Source: Bacteroidaceae bacterium (GTDB lineage Bacteria > Bacteroidota > Bacteroidia > Bacteroidales > Bacteroidaceae). Taken from it: DNA of 48,510 nucleotides. Of this stretch, positions 8,838 to 17,419 are shown one piece after another. Position 1 is the first letter of the stretch. The number at the start of each line of letters is the position of its first letter. The stretch lies in the NCBI GenBank assembly GCA_017448825.1, contig JAFSKR010000005.1, positions 1 through 48,510 on the forward strand, written 5' to 3'. Below the pieces are notes generated by a model. It was not told the origin of the DNA and ran no database searches. It worked only from the letters and a program-made list of their open reading frames with translations. Made by a program: the position numbers and the translations under genes.

Positions 8838-9350
8838 ATGGCTTTAATCAAGACGGTGTGCGGCTTGACCCCGAAGTGGGGTGAGGGCTGCTATTTCAGC
8901 GAGAACGCCACGATTGTGGGCGACGTGCAGATGGGCGACCAGTGCACGGTGTGGTTTAACGCGGTGGTGCGTGGCGACGTGAACTACATCAGGATTGGGA
9001 ATCGGGTGAACATTCAGGATGGCTCGTGCCTGCATACGTTGTATAAGAAGGCGGCGATTGAGATTGGGGATGACGTGACGATTGGGCATAACGTGACCCT
9101 GCATGGCTGCACGGTGAAGAGCGGTGCGCTGATTGGCATGGGTGCCACGGTGCTGGACGATGCTGTGATAGGCGAGGGTGCCATCATCGCTGCAGGAGCC
9201 TTGGTGCTGAAGGGCACAAAGGTGGGCGACGGCGAGCTGTGGGGCGGTGTGCCGGCGAAGTTCATCAAGAAGGTGGACCCGCAGCAGGCGAAGGAGCTGA
9301 ATGTGGGCATTGCTCAGCATTATATTATGTATGCGGAGTGGTATAAGTGA
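8838..9350 (+). CDS. Gamma-carbonic anhydrase family protein (left-handed beta-helix)
   Basis: This 170-residue protein is built of hexapeptide repeats ([IV]GxxxxI type) through most of its length, the mark of a trimeric left-handed parallel beta-helix. It has the family's conserved residues: VRGDVNYIRIG near 47-57, NIQDGSCLH near 58-66, and IGHNVTLHGC. The histidines of the last two motifs match the metal ligands of gamma-class carbonic anhydrases. The short C-terminal helix (AKELNVGIAQHYIMYAEWYK) is also typical. Family members catalyse CO2 hydration or act as related metal-dependent proteins; many bacterial ones lack proven activity. It follows the thioredoxin gene by about 107 bp and appears unrelated to it. 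Confidence 0.9.
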   Translation: MALIKTVCGLTPKWGEGCYFSENATIVGDVQMGDQCTVWFNAVVRGDVNYIRIGNRVNIQDGSCLHTLYKKAAIEIGDDVTIGHNVTLHGCTVKSGALIGMGATVLDDAVIGEGAIIAAGALVLKGTKVGDGELWGGVPAKFIKKVDPQQAKELNVGIAQHYIMYAEWYK

Positions 9351-9377
9351 GGTCGAAAGTTAAAAGTTAAAAAATCA

Positions 9378-9570
9378 AGTTTCGCAAATTGTATATCTTT
9401 GAAGTTAACGAAGTTAGTGAAGTTATCGGTTCTTTGCGAGCAAAGCGCTTCGCGATGACGCTCGAAGTTAACGACAATAGTTACGCACAGTGAAACAGCA
9501 TTGAAAAGTATCGTCGCTCACTTCGTTAACTTCGCTCACTTCGAGCGAAGCGATAACTTCAGAAAGTTTA
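9378..9570 (+). repeat. MITE/REPIN-like dispersed element, copy 1
   Basis: The element begins tttcgcaaattgtatat and ends cagaaagtt. Between these, both flanks are made of 9-10 bp units such as gaagttaacg and aagttatcg, with the reverse complement cgttaacttc on the right, so the whole can fold on itself. The central part (gacaatagttac, aaacagcattgaaa, tatcgtcg) is shared with copies at 26157-26330 and 40176-40349. This copy lacks about 11 bp of the core and has an extra hairpin-rich insert (ttgcgagcaaagcgcttcgc) in the left arm. It accounts for most of the 382-bp gap before the FAS1 lipoprotein gene. Confidence 0.85.
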
Positions 9571-9655
9571 GTTTTTAACTTTTAGTTTTATTTTTTTGTA
9601 ACGTGCATGAAAGTCTGTGTAACGTGGGGAAAGATGGAGTGTGTGAAAATTTGTG

Positions 9656-9663
9656 TAATTTTG
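9656..9663 (+). promoter_or_regulatory. -7 box TAATTTTG upstream of the FAS1/Sus locus
   Basis: TAATTTTG fits the TAnnTTTG consensus and lies 69 bp before the first gene of the locus. A well-placed TTTG at -33 was not found. From here to the start codon the leader consists of A/T-rich direct repeats. Confidence 0.45.
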
Positions 9664-9675
9664 CAGCGGATTTGT

Positions 9676-9724
9676 ATTTTGAACTAAAAACTAAAAGTTA
9701 TAAACTAAAAACTAAAAGTTATCA
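9676..9724. repeat. A/T-rich direct repeat in the leader of the FAS1/Sus locus
   Basis: The words aactaaaaactaaaagtta are repeated head to tail, and a related run (gttaaaagttaaaaa) lies at 9358-9373. The repeat ends 9 bp before the start codon, so slippage here would change the untranslated leader. Confidence 0.6.
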
Positions 9725-9732
9725 TAACCTGT

Positions 9733-12267
9733 ATGAAAACCAATCTTAATCGACTGTTGAGCTTTTCCCGCTGTGCGAAGTGGGTGGGTGTGGCGTTGAT
9801 TGCCGTGGGAGGATTGTCGTCTTGCGATGGCTATGACTTGGCTGAGGAGGACCCGAGTTGGCTGGGCGAGAGCATTTACGATTATCTGAAGGGTGATGGC
9901 AATTACACCAACATGGTGAGGATGATTGACGACTTGGGCTATGCGGAGGTGCTGGCCAAGACGGGCAGCAAGACGCTTTTTGTGGCTGACGATGCAGCGT
10001 TCAATCGTTTTTACCAGGGCAACTCGTGGGGGGTGCGCAGCTATGAGGGGCTGTCGCTTGCCCAGAAGAGGCTGCTGCTGTATGGCAGCATGATTAACAA
10101 TTCGTGTCAGGTGGCTTATCTGAGCAGTTCGGAGGGGCCTACTGAGGGTGACTGCATGAGGCGGCTCACGGCGATGAGCGAGTATGACTCGGTGCCGGTG
10201 GTACGTCCGAGCGGGATGCCTGATAATCCTTACTGGGCGCGCTACCGTGAGGGTGGCGATGCGCTGGTGTGCATGAGTGACATCACGGCTCCTCCGATGA
10301 TTCACTTTATTGAGGCGTTTCTGACGAACAAGCTTATCACGAATGAGGACTGCAATTTCTTGTTTAACCACCAGACGGAGCGAAGGGCGGGGGATGCTAA
10401 TGTGAATGGTGTGATGATGGAGGTGCAGAACATTAAGTGCTCTAATGGTTTTGTGCATAAGATGGCTGAGGTGCTCACGCCTCTGCCTAACATGGCGGAT
10501 TTTATCAGCGGGCATCCCACGACTCGGGGTTATGCGAGGTTGCTGAACCGCTATTGTGCGCCTTACTATGCTGGCGACGAGGCGACTCGTGAGTATAATC
10601 GTCTATATAATGTTAGTATTGATTCTTTGTTTGAGAAGCGTTATTTCTCGGAGCGCAGTCGGGGTGGTGAGCCTCTGGACCTCACTCCTGATGAGGGTCC
10701 TGTGAATGGTTTGCTGAAGTTTGACCCTGGGTGGAATCAGTTTTATAGTGCCACGACTAACAGCACAGCAACGAATGTGGCGTTGCAGGAGAATATGGGT
10801 GTGATGCTGGTGCCTACGGACGAGGCTCTTGACCGCTATTGGAATGAGGGGGCTGGCAAGGTGCTGAAGGATTATTATGGCTCGTGGGACAATGTGCCTG
10901 ACAAGGTGGTCTCGAAGATGCTGAATGTGAATATGCTGAATTCGTTTACGTCGTCTGTGCCGAGCAAGTTTTACACTGTGCTTAATGATGCGAATGATGA
11001 GTTGGGGCTGGAGGAGGAGTTTGTGGATTCGGTCTATATGGCTTGCAATGGGGCAGTCTATTTGACGAACAAGGTGTTTAACCCTGTGGCTTATATTTCT
11101 GTGACGTTTCCTGCTCTTGTAAATGAGACGATGAGCATTCTTTATTGGGGTGTGGAGCAGTTGGGCTTTGATGTGTATCTGAATTCACAGAACACGTATT
11201 ATAGTCTGTTTATTCCGAATAATGATGCGCTGCTGAATTATGTTGACCCTTGTTCTTATGGGAAGACGAGCACTCAGTTGTTTAGGTTCCACTACAGGGC
11301 TTCGGCTCAAACGGAGCATGAGAGAGTGTGGGCAAGCATCTGGAATTATGACACGGTGACGGGTGTGGTGGGTGACTCTATTGGTGAGGCTTCTTATAAC
11401 CAAATAACGAACCGCTTGGAGGATATTCTTAACACCCACATTGTCATTGGCGACGTGGAGAATGGTGATGTGTTTTTCCAAACGAAGGGTGGCTCGATGG
11501 TGAAGGTGACGAATGCGGCTGCTGGTGTGGGTGGTATGACGGTGCAGGGTGGCTACCAGATTGAGGAGGGTAGGGCTGTCCGTGTGGTGGGCATCTATGA
11601 TGAGTCATACGAGGGGAATGGCAAGACTTACATTCTGGAGGATGAGCCTATCCTGACTGCTCGGAGGTCTGTGTTTGATGTGCTGGGCGAGCATCCTGAG
11701 TTTAGTGCTTTCCATGACCTTTTGCAGAGTTCCTCGCTGCTGGAGACGAAGCACGTCATCGGTACTGATGAGCATGGTGCTCCTTCTCAAAACATTTCTC
11801 TTTTCAACACTTACCGCTATACTGTGTATGTGCCTACGAATGAGGCTATCGAGGCTTTGCAGGCTGCTGGCAAGTTGCCTACTTGGGCTCAGGTGGAGGA
11901 GGAGCAGGACGAGGAGTTGAAGGATAGCTTGCAGCAGGAAATTGAGAAGTTTGTGAAGTATCACATTCAGGATAATGCATACTTTATTGGCCAAGGTGCT
12001 GCTCAGGGCGAGTTTGAGACTTCTGCCTATAAGGTGACGGATGGTAACTTGTCGTACTATAAGTTGAACACGTTGGTCAATAATGATGGCATTACGGTCA
12101 CTGATGGGCATGGCAATACGCGGCATGTGGTCACTACGGGTGGGCTTTACAATATGATGGCGCGTGAGTATCAGTATGATGCTGGTGATGCCACCCGTGC
12201 TAATAATCTCTACACTTCTTCTTTTGCCGTAGTGCACCAAATAGATGGGGCGTTGCAGTATAAGTAG
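9733..12267 (+). CDS. Multi-domain fasciclin (FAS1) lipoprotein
   Basis: This 844-residue protein has a lipoprotein signal ending VGGLSSC, with the lipidated cysteine at residue 31. It holds about four FAS1-like segments. The first (about 45-250) shows TLFVADDAAFNRF; the second (about 330-460) shows GVMLVPTDEALDRY; the third (about 465-640) shows YSLFIPNNDALLNY; the fourth (about 645-844) shows YTVYVPTNEAIEAL. FAS1 domains mediate adhesion or carbohydrate and protein binding. It is the first gene of a seven-gene plus-strand locus with two SusC/SusD pairs, so it is likely a surface lipoprotein acting with those importers. Exact ligand unknown. The locus has no catalytic gene. Confidence 0.85.
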   Translation: MKTNLNRLLSFSRCAKWVGVALIAVGGLSSCDGYDLAEEDPSWLGESIYDYLKGDGNYTNMVRMIDDLGYAEVLAKTGSKTLFVADDAAFNRFYQGNSWGVRSYEGLSLAQKRLLLYGSMINNSCQVAYLSSSEGPTEGDCMRRLTAMSEYDSVPVVRPSGMPDNPYWARYREGGDALVCMSDITAPPMIHFIEAFLTNKLITNEDCNFLFNHQTERRAGDANVNGVMMEVQNIKCSNGFVHKMAEVLTPLPNMADFISGHPTTRGYARLLNRYCAPYYAGDEATREYNRLYNVSIDSLFEKRYFSERSRGGEPLDLTPDEGPVNGLLKFDPGWNQFYSATTNSTATNVALQENMGVMLVPTDEALDRYWNEGAGKVLKDYYGSWDNVPDKVVSKMLNVNMLNSFTSSVPSKFYTVLNDANDELGLEEEFVDSVYMACNGAVYLTNKVFNPVAYISVTFPALVNETMSILYWGVEQLGFDVYLNSQNTYYSLFIPNNDALLNYVDPCSYGKTSTQLFRFHYRASAQTEHERVWASIWNYDTVTGVVGDSIGEASYNQITNRLEDILNTHIVIGDVENGDVFFQTKGGSMVKVTNAAAGVGGMTVQGGYQIEEGRAVRVVGIYDESYEGNGKTYILEDEPILTARRSVFDVLGEHPEFSAFHDLLQSSSLLETKHVIGTDEHGAPSQNISLFNTYRYTVYVPTNEAIEALQAAGKLPTWAQVEEEQDEELKDSLQQEIEKFVKYHIQDNAYFIGQGAAQGEFETSAYKVTDGNLSYYKLNTLVNNDGITVTDGHGNTRHVVTTGGLYNMMAREYQYDAGDATRANNLYTSSFAVVHQIDGALQYK

Positions 12268-12273
12268 CTCCCT

Positions 12274-12299
12274 AACCCCTCTGCCTTTGGGGCTGAGGG
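12274..12299. repeat. Hairpin between FAS1 and susC
   Basis: Arms ccctc-t-gcc and ggc-t-gaggg pair around the loop of ctttggg, giving a stem of eight pairs with one T/T mismatch, 7 bp after the FAS1 stop codon. It belongs to the C/G-rich repeat type seen at 8759 and 24351 and could partly terminate transcription between the lipoprotein and the susC gene. Confidence 0.55.
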
Positions 12300-12353
12300 C
12301 AAGGTAGGCTAATGCGACGTTAGTTTTATCTCAAAAAAATTTTTATCCAATAT

Positions 12354-15300
12354 ATGAATAGAATTATCAAAAAAATACTCCGACGCTCTGTCTTTGCGTT
12401 CTCTCTCTCGCTTTGGGGGCTGGGGGGCTATGCCCAATCGCCTGGCACGATGATTCATGGTGTGGTGCAAGACGATATTGACCCTCTGATGGCGTGCAAC
12501 GTGGTTGAGATTGACAATGCTAACCGTATTGTGGCTCATGCCGTTACTGACATTAATGGCAACTTTTCTTTCCGCATTGTTGACCCGAAGCATCGTTTGA
12601 AAATTTCTTACGTGGGTTATACTACTCAGATTATCCCTATCAAGGGCACTACTTATAAGATTACGCTGAAGAGCAATACCCAGTTGCAAGAAGTGGTGGT
12701 GAAGTCGCAGAAGGTGGTGCAGACGAGTGGTCTTGCTATTCCTGAGCGGGAACTTTCTGTGGCTCATCAGATGATTGATGCCAAGGAGTTTGAGGGCTTG
12801 GCTCTGACCAGTGTGGACGAGGCTCTGCAAGGACGCATTGCGGGTCTCGACATTGTGAGCAATTCGGGTAACCTGGGCTCGGGCACTTCTATGCGTTTGC
12901 GTGGTGTCAGTTCCATCAACGGGAGTTCTGAGCCGCTCATTGTGGTGGATGGCAACATCTTTGAAAGTGACTATAACAGTAATTTCGACTATGCCAATGC
13001 TACAGAGGACCAGTTTGCGGAACTGCTCAACGTGAATCCTGACGACATCGCTTCTATCTCGGTGCTGAAGGATGCTGCTGGTACGGCTATCTACGGTTCG
13101 CAGGGTGCCAATGGTGTCATCGAAATCAAGACGAAGCGTGGTGCGCGTGGCAAGACGAAGGTGCAGTACTCTTATCGAGTGATGGCAACCCATCAGCCCT
13201 CGGGTCTCCGACTCCTGAATGGTGACCAATACACGATGCTCCAGAAAGAGGCTTACTATAATCCCACCCTCAGTGATGCGGCTGCCAACATCCGCGAGTT
13301 CAACTACGACCAGTCGTGGAATGAATATGAGATGTACAACAATAACACTGATTGGCGTAAGGCTATTCGTCAGACAGGTGTGCAACAGAAGCATTATGTG
13401 AGCCTTTCGGGTGGTGGTGAGAAGGCCAACTTCCGCATTGCGGGAGGTTACGACCATCAGACGGGCACTGTGATTGAGCAGAAGCTTGACCGCTTTACCA
13501 CTCGTGTGGCACTCGACTACTTCGTGAGCGACCGCATTAAGATTGTGACGAACTTCAATATGACTTATACGGACAATCAGAAGAACTATGATTATGTGGT
13601 GAATGGTGCACGTTATGATTTGCTGGGATTGGCTTATGTGAAGATGCCTAACCTCTCCATCTATGAGCAAGACGGTAATGGGCGTGATTTGTCTGACTAT
13701 TACCATATGCTCAACACCTGTTCTGATGAATTGAAGGAGGATCAGTATAATTACGTCAACCCCGTCGCTTTGGCCAAGCAGGCCAAGAACGAGGAGAGCA
13801 CTTATCAGATTCAGCCCGAATTTCAGTTGCATTATAATTTGTTGGGTACTACTGCCGAACAGACTCAACTGAAGTATGAAGGCAAAATCCTCTTCAACAT
13901 CTTCAACAAGTACAATGATACTTTCTATCCCTCCAGTCTTGTGACGGCAGGGTGGTCGAATTCCAACAACAATAAGACTACGGCTGATGCTCACAAGAGC
14001 ACCGCTGTGACCACTACCCACCGACTCACTTTCATGCCTCACTTCCGTAATGACAGCCATTCTTTTATGGCGATGGCGCAGTTCCAGTTGACGGATGGCA
14101 CTTCCAAATCGACCAGCTCTACTGTGTGGGGGTTGCCATCGGGTGGCATCAGTTCGCCCATTGCCGACGGCATTGTTAGCGGTCTGGGCACCTCGTCAGG
14201 GCAGTGGCGTAGTGTCTATCTTACTTTCTCGGCACACTATGCTTACAAGGGTAAGTATATTGCAGATTTTTCCATTCGTCGAGATGGTTCCACGAAGTTT
14301 GGTGATGACAGTCGTTGGGGAAATTTCCCTGCTTTGTCTTTCCGTTGGAATGTGAGTGACGAGCCATTCATGGAGAAACTTCCTTGGATATCGATGCTTT
14401 CCATCCGTCCAGGTTGGGGTAAGGTGGGTAATCAGCCTAATGGCGAGTATCTGTATTTCTCGAAATACACCAATGGACAGTCTTACAATGCTGGTGGCTC
14501 TGTTTACCCCAGCAACATCCGTCTGAGCTCTCTGAAGTGGGAGGAGAAGGAAACGTGGAATATCGGTTTCGACCTTGGATTGTTTGACAACCGCATCACT
14601 GCCGACTTCAATATTTACACTCAACATACCAGCGACCTCTTGATGATGAATCGGAAAATTCCTACTTCTTCAGGCTTTGGCGCATTGAATTATCAGAATG
14701 TGGGCGACATGGTGAACAACGGATGGGAGTTTAACATCAACGCTCAGGACATTATCAGGGCAGGAAAGTTCCGCGCCAGTTTCAACGTTTCGTTTGCTAA
14801 CAATCGGAATGAAATCACCAAGATGGACGAGACCGTGCTTGCATCGCTCAACAGTGATTTTGACAAGAATAATGGCTCTTATCTTACCCGTGTGCAGTTG
14901 CACAATGCTTTTGGCTCCATCTATGGTTTCCGCTATAAGGGTGTCTATCAGTACAGCAAGTATTCTGATGTGGAAGTGCCAGGCGTGAGCGGTCCCAACG
15001 CACCTGTGGCTCGTGATGCGAATGGAGATGTGGTGGTTGATAAGAATGGTTACACCACTCCGATGGTGTTCTGTTATGACAGTAACGACAAGAGCTACAT
15101 TTATGAGTTCAAAGGAGGTGATGCTATCTATGAAGACATTAACCATGACGGTAACATCAACGAATTAGACATCGTCTATCTCGGGTCATCATTGCCGAAG
15201 GTGACAGGCGGTTGGGGCTTCAAGTTGCAGTATGGCCGTTGGACATGGAATAACCAGTTCAATTTCCGTATAGGCAACAAAATCGTCAACCAGGCACGAA

Positions 15301-15683
15301 TGATGGCAGAGAATATGTACACCAACAACAACCAATCGACTGCTGTCAATTGGCGTTGGCGTGTGGAAGGAGACCAAGCCCTTGTGCCTCGTGCCCTCCA
15401 TAAGGAAGGCTACAATTGGTTAGGCAGCGACCGGTTTGTGGAGAAAGGCTCATTCATGCGGCTCAACTATACCCAAATTAGTTATTCACTTGACCCTAAA
15501 CTTATCAAAGATTGGGGGCTGACCCAACTGAGTTTCTATTTGAGTGCCAACAATCTCTTCTGTCTGACGGGATATTCGGGTGCTGACCCAGAAGTGGGTT
15601 ATGGTGGCTATGGTGTGACAACAGACCGTGCTCGCACTCCGAACCCACGTTCCGTTACTTTTGGCATCACTGTTCAATTCTAA
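12354..15683 (+). CDS. SusC/RagA-family TonB-dependent outer membrane transporter (pair 1)
   Basis: This 1109-residue protein has a signal peptide ending WGLGGYAQ (about residue 28). A carboxypeptidase-regulatory-like domain follows (about 32-115, GVVQDDIDPLMACNVVE to ISYVGYTTQ). The TonB plug (about 125-245) contains the SusC signature region with MRLRGVSSINGSSEPLIVVD, and a 22-strand-type beta barrel runs to the terminal phenylalanine (VTFGITVQF). SusC proteins import glycans or peptides across the outer membrane with energy from TonB, capped by a SusD lipoprotein. The susD gene follows 14 bp later. Signal-peptide codons contain the ctttgggggctgggg word of the dispersed C/G repeat. Confidence 0.95.
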   Translation: MNRIIKKILRRSVFAFSLSLWGLGGYAQSPGTMIHGVVQDDIDPLMACNVVEIDNANRIVAHAVTDINGNFSFRIVDPKHRLKISYVGYTTQIIPIKGTTYKITLKSNTQLQEVVVKSQKVVQTSGLAIPERELSVAHQMIDAKEFEGLALTSVDEALQGRIAGLDIVSNSGNLGSGTSMRLRGVSSINGSSEPLIVVDGNIFESDYNSNFDYANATEDQFAELLNVNPDDIASISVLKDAAGTAIYGSQGANGVIEIKTKRGARGKTKVQYSYRVMATHQPSGLRLLNGDQYTMLQKEAYYNPTLSDAAANIREFNYDQSWNEYEMYNNNTDWRKAIRQTGVQQKHYVSLSGGGEKANFRIAGGYDHQTGTVIEQKLDRFTTRVALDYFVSDRIKIVTNFNMTYTDNQKNYDYVVNGARYDLLGLAYVKMPNLSIYEQDGNGRDLSDYYHMLNTCSDELKEDQYNYVNPVALAKQAKNEESTYQIQPEFQLHYNLLGTTAEQTQLKYEGKILFNIFNKYNDTFYPSSLVTAGWSNSNNNKTTADAHKSTAVTTTHRLTFMPHFRNDSHSFMAMAQFQLTDGTSKSTSSTVWGLPSGGISSPIADGIVSGLGTSSGQWRSVYLTFSAHYAYKGKYIADFSIRRDGSTKFGDDSRWGNFPALSFRWNVSDEPFMEKLPWISMLSIRPGWGKVGNQPNGEYLYFSKYTNGQSYNAGGSVYPSNIRLSSLKWEEKETWNIGFDLGLFDNRITADFNIYTQHTSDLLMMNRKIPTSSGFGALNYQNVGDMVNNGWEFNINAQDIIRAGKFRASFNVSFANNRNEITKMDETVLASLNSDFDKNNGSYLTRVQLHNAFGSIYGFRYKGVYQYSKYSDVEVPGVSGPNAPVARDANGDVVVDKNGYTTPMVFCYDSNDKSYIYEFKGGDAIYEDINHDGNINELDIVYLGSSLPKVTGGWGFKLQYGRWTWNNQFNFRIGNKIVNQARMMAENMYTNNNQSTAVNWRWRVEGDQALVPRALHKEGYNWLGSDRFVEKGSFMRLNYTQISYSLDPKLIKDWGLTQLSFYLSANNLFCLTGYSGADPEVGYGGYGVTTDRARTPNPRSVTFGITVQF

Positions 15684-15697
15684 AATAAGACTGTCAC

Positions 15698-17413
15698 ATG
15701 AAAATGAAATGTATATATAAAAAACTCGTTGTATTGGCTCTTCCTCTATTGGGGGGAGGAGGCTTGAGTAGTTGTGATGACTTCCTGTCTATTGAGCCAC
15801 AGAACGATATTGTGCTGGAGAACTATTGGACAGAGGAGGCTGACGTGAATAGTGTCCTCACTTCATGTTATGCCCAACTTGAGAGCAGTGACTGTATCAG
15901 CCGCATGATTGTGTGGGGCGAGTTACGGTCTGACAACATGACGACTGGCTCGGGTACTAATAATAGTTTGCAGCAGATTTTGAAGGAGAATATCCTTGAG
16001 ACTAACGATTATACCAAATGGCTATGTTTCTATGAGGTTATCAATCGTTGCAATACAGTGCTCTACTATGCTCCTGGTGTGAATGACATCGACCCGAACT
16101 TCACAGATTCGGAACTCCATGCCACTATTGCGGAGGCTACCACTCTTCGTGCCTTGTGTTATTTCTATCTGATTCGTACTTTCCGCAACGTCCCTTATAT
16201 CACCTATCCTTCCAATGATGACAGCCAAGTCTTCCAAGTGGCAGCATCGCCTTTCGACGAGGTGCTGGACAGCTTGATTGCTGATGTGGAGGGGGTGAAG
16301 GACTATGCTGTGCGTAGTTATGGCGAAGAGAGTGTGGAGAACAAGTGTCGCATTACCCGATGGGGCTGTTATGCCTTGTTGGCAGACCTCTATCTGTGGA
16401 AGGGTGACTGGCAGCAATGCATCCAGTACTGCGACCTCGTGATTGATGAGAAAATCCGCGAATATGAGGAAGCATACGAGAAGAACCCGACGACGTTGAC
16501 GACGGAGTTGTATGGGAAGTATCCTCTGATATCGGAATCGTCAAGCAACAGCAACTATGCAGGTAATGCCTATACGGAGATTTTTGGTGCGGGCAATAGT
16601 TTCGAGTCTATCTTTGAATTGAACTTCATCAACAATCAGTCCGTGTCCAACGCTACTATATCCAGTTTCTATGGTTCAAGCAGTAACAGGACAGGGCAGA
16701 TTGGGGCACCGACCTTCCTTTTCAGTGAGGCATACGCAGGACTGAATGACTATTTCCGCATGACTGACTGCCGCTACTTGGAAAACATGACGGAACAGAA
16801 TAACAAGGTTTATATATCCAAGTATGTCAATCAGTCGGTGTCTTTCCGTACCAGTACAACATCTGGTGGTGCGCCAACAGTGAATGGTAGTGTGCGCTCA
16901 TCGGCATACGCTAACTGGATTATCTACCGTTTGACTGATGTCATGCTGATGCGTGCAGAAGCAGAAGTGGAGTTGGCTGGTAATGTGGAAGAGGGGACCG
17001 TCCTCTCTGACGAGCAGACACAGCATTACCGTAATGCATTCTCATGTGTCAGTGCCGTGTGGAAACGTGCAAATAACAAGCGTGTGGCAACCACCGACAC
17101 TTTAGTGTTTGATGATTATGCCACCTCACGTTCGGCAATGGAAGACCTTGTGCTTGATGAGCGTCAGCGTGAATTGATGTTTGAAGGCAAACGTTGGTAT
17201 GACCTTGTGCGTCTTTCTCGTCGTGAAGGTGACAACTCACGCATGATTAGTAAGGTGCTGCCTAAGTTCCAAGAAAACACGAGTGCCATCCGCATCAAGC
17301 TTTCCACACAGGATGTGCTTTATTGGCCGTACAATCGTGACGAACTCAAGCAGAATCCATATCTTGAACAGAATCCTGCCTACGAAACTGATAATACTGA
17401 ACAAAACTTCTAA
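15698..17413 (+). CDS. SusD/RagB-family nutrient-binding lipoprotein (pair 1)
   Basis: This 571-residue protein has a lipobox (GGLSSC, cysteine 26), then the SusD-like start DDFLSIEPQNDIVLENYWTE. Helical TPR-like segments contain the typical ATTLRALCYFYLIRTFRNVP and the late motif LVLDERQRELMFEGKRWYDL. SusD proteins bind the substrate at the cell surface and act as the lid of the SusC transporter. It sits 14 bp after its SusC partner and 6 bp before a FAS1 lipoprotein gene, indicating one transcript. Which substrate is taken up cannot be told, as no degradative enzyme is encoded nearby. Confidence 0.95.
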   Translation: MKMKCIYKKLVVLALPLLGGGGLSSCDDFLSIEPQNDIVLENYWTEEADVNSVLTSCYAQLESSDCISRMIVWGELRSDNMTTGSGTNNSLQQILKENILETNDYTKWLCFYEVINRCNTVLYYAPGVNDIDPNFTDSELHATIAEATTLRALCYFYLIRTFRNVPYITYPSNDDSQVFQVAASPFDEVLDSLIADVEGVKDYAVRSYGEESVENKCRITRWGCYALLADLYLWKGDWQQCIQYCDLVIDEKIREYEEAYEKNPTTLTTELYGKYPLISESSSNSNYAGNAYTEIFGAGNSFESIFELNFINNQSVSNATISSFYGSSSNRTGQIGAPTFLFSEAYAGLNDYFRMTDCRYLENMTEQNNKVYISKYVNQSVSFRTSTTSGGAPTVNGSVRSSAYANWIIYRLTDVMLMRAEAEVELAGNVEEGTVLSDEQTQHYRNAFSCVSAVWKRANNKRVATTDTLVFDDYATSRSAMEDLVLDERQRELMFEGKRWYDLVRLSRREGDNSRMISKVLPKFQENTSAIRIKLSTQDVLYWPYNRDELKQNPYLEQNPAYETDNTEQNF

Positions 17414-17419
17414 ACAGCC

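Noticed and set aside
12309-14060. 583-codon minus-strand open frame
   Set aside because: Antisense to the SusC gene, with Ile/His/Val-rich shadow composition.
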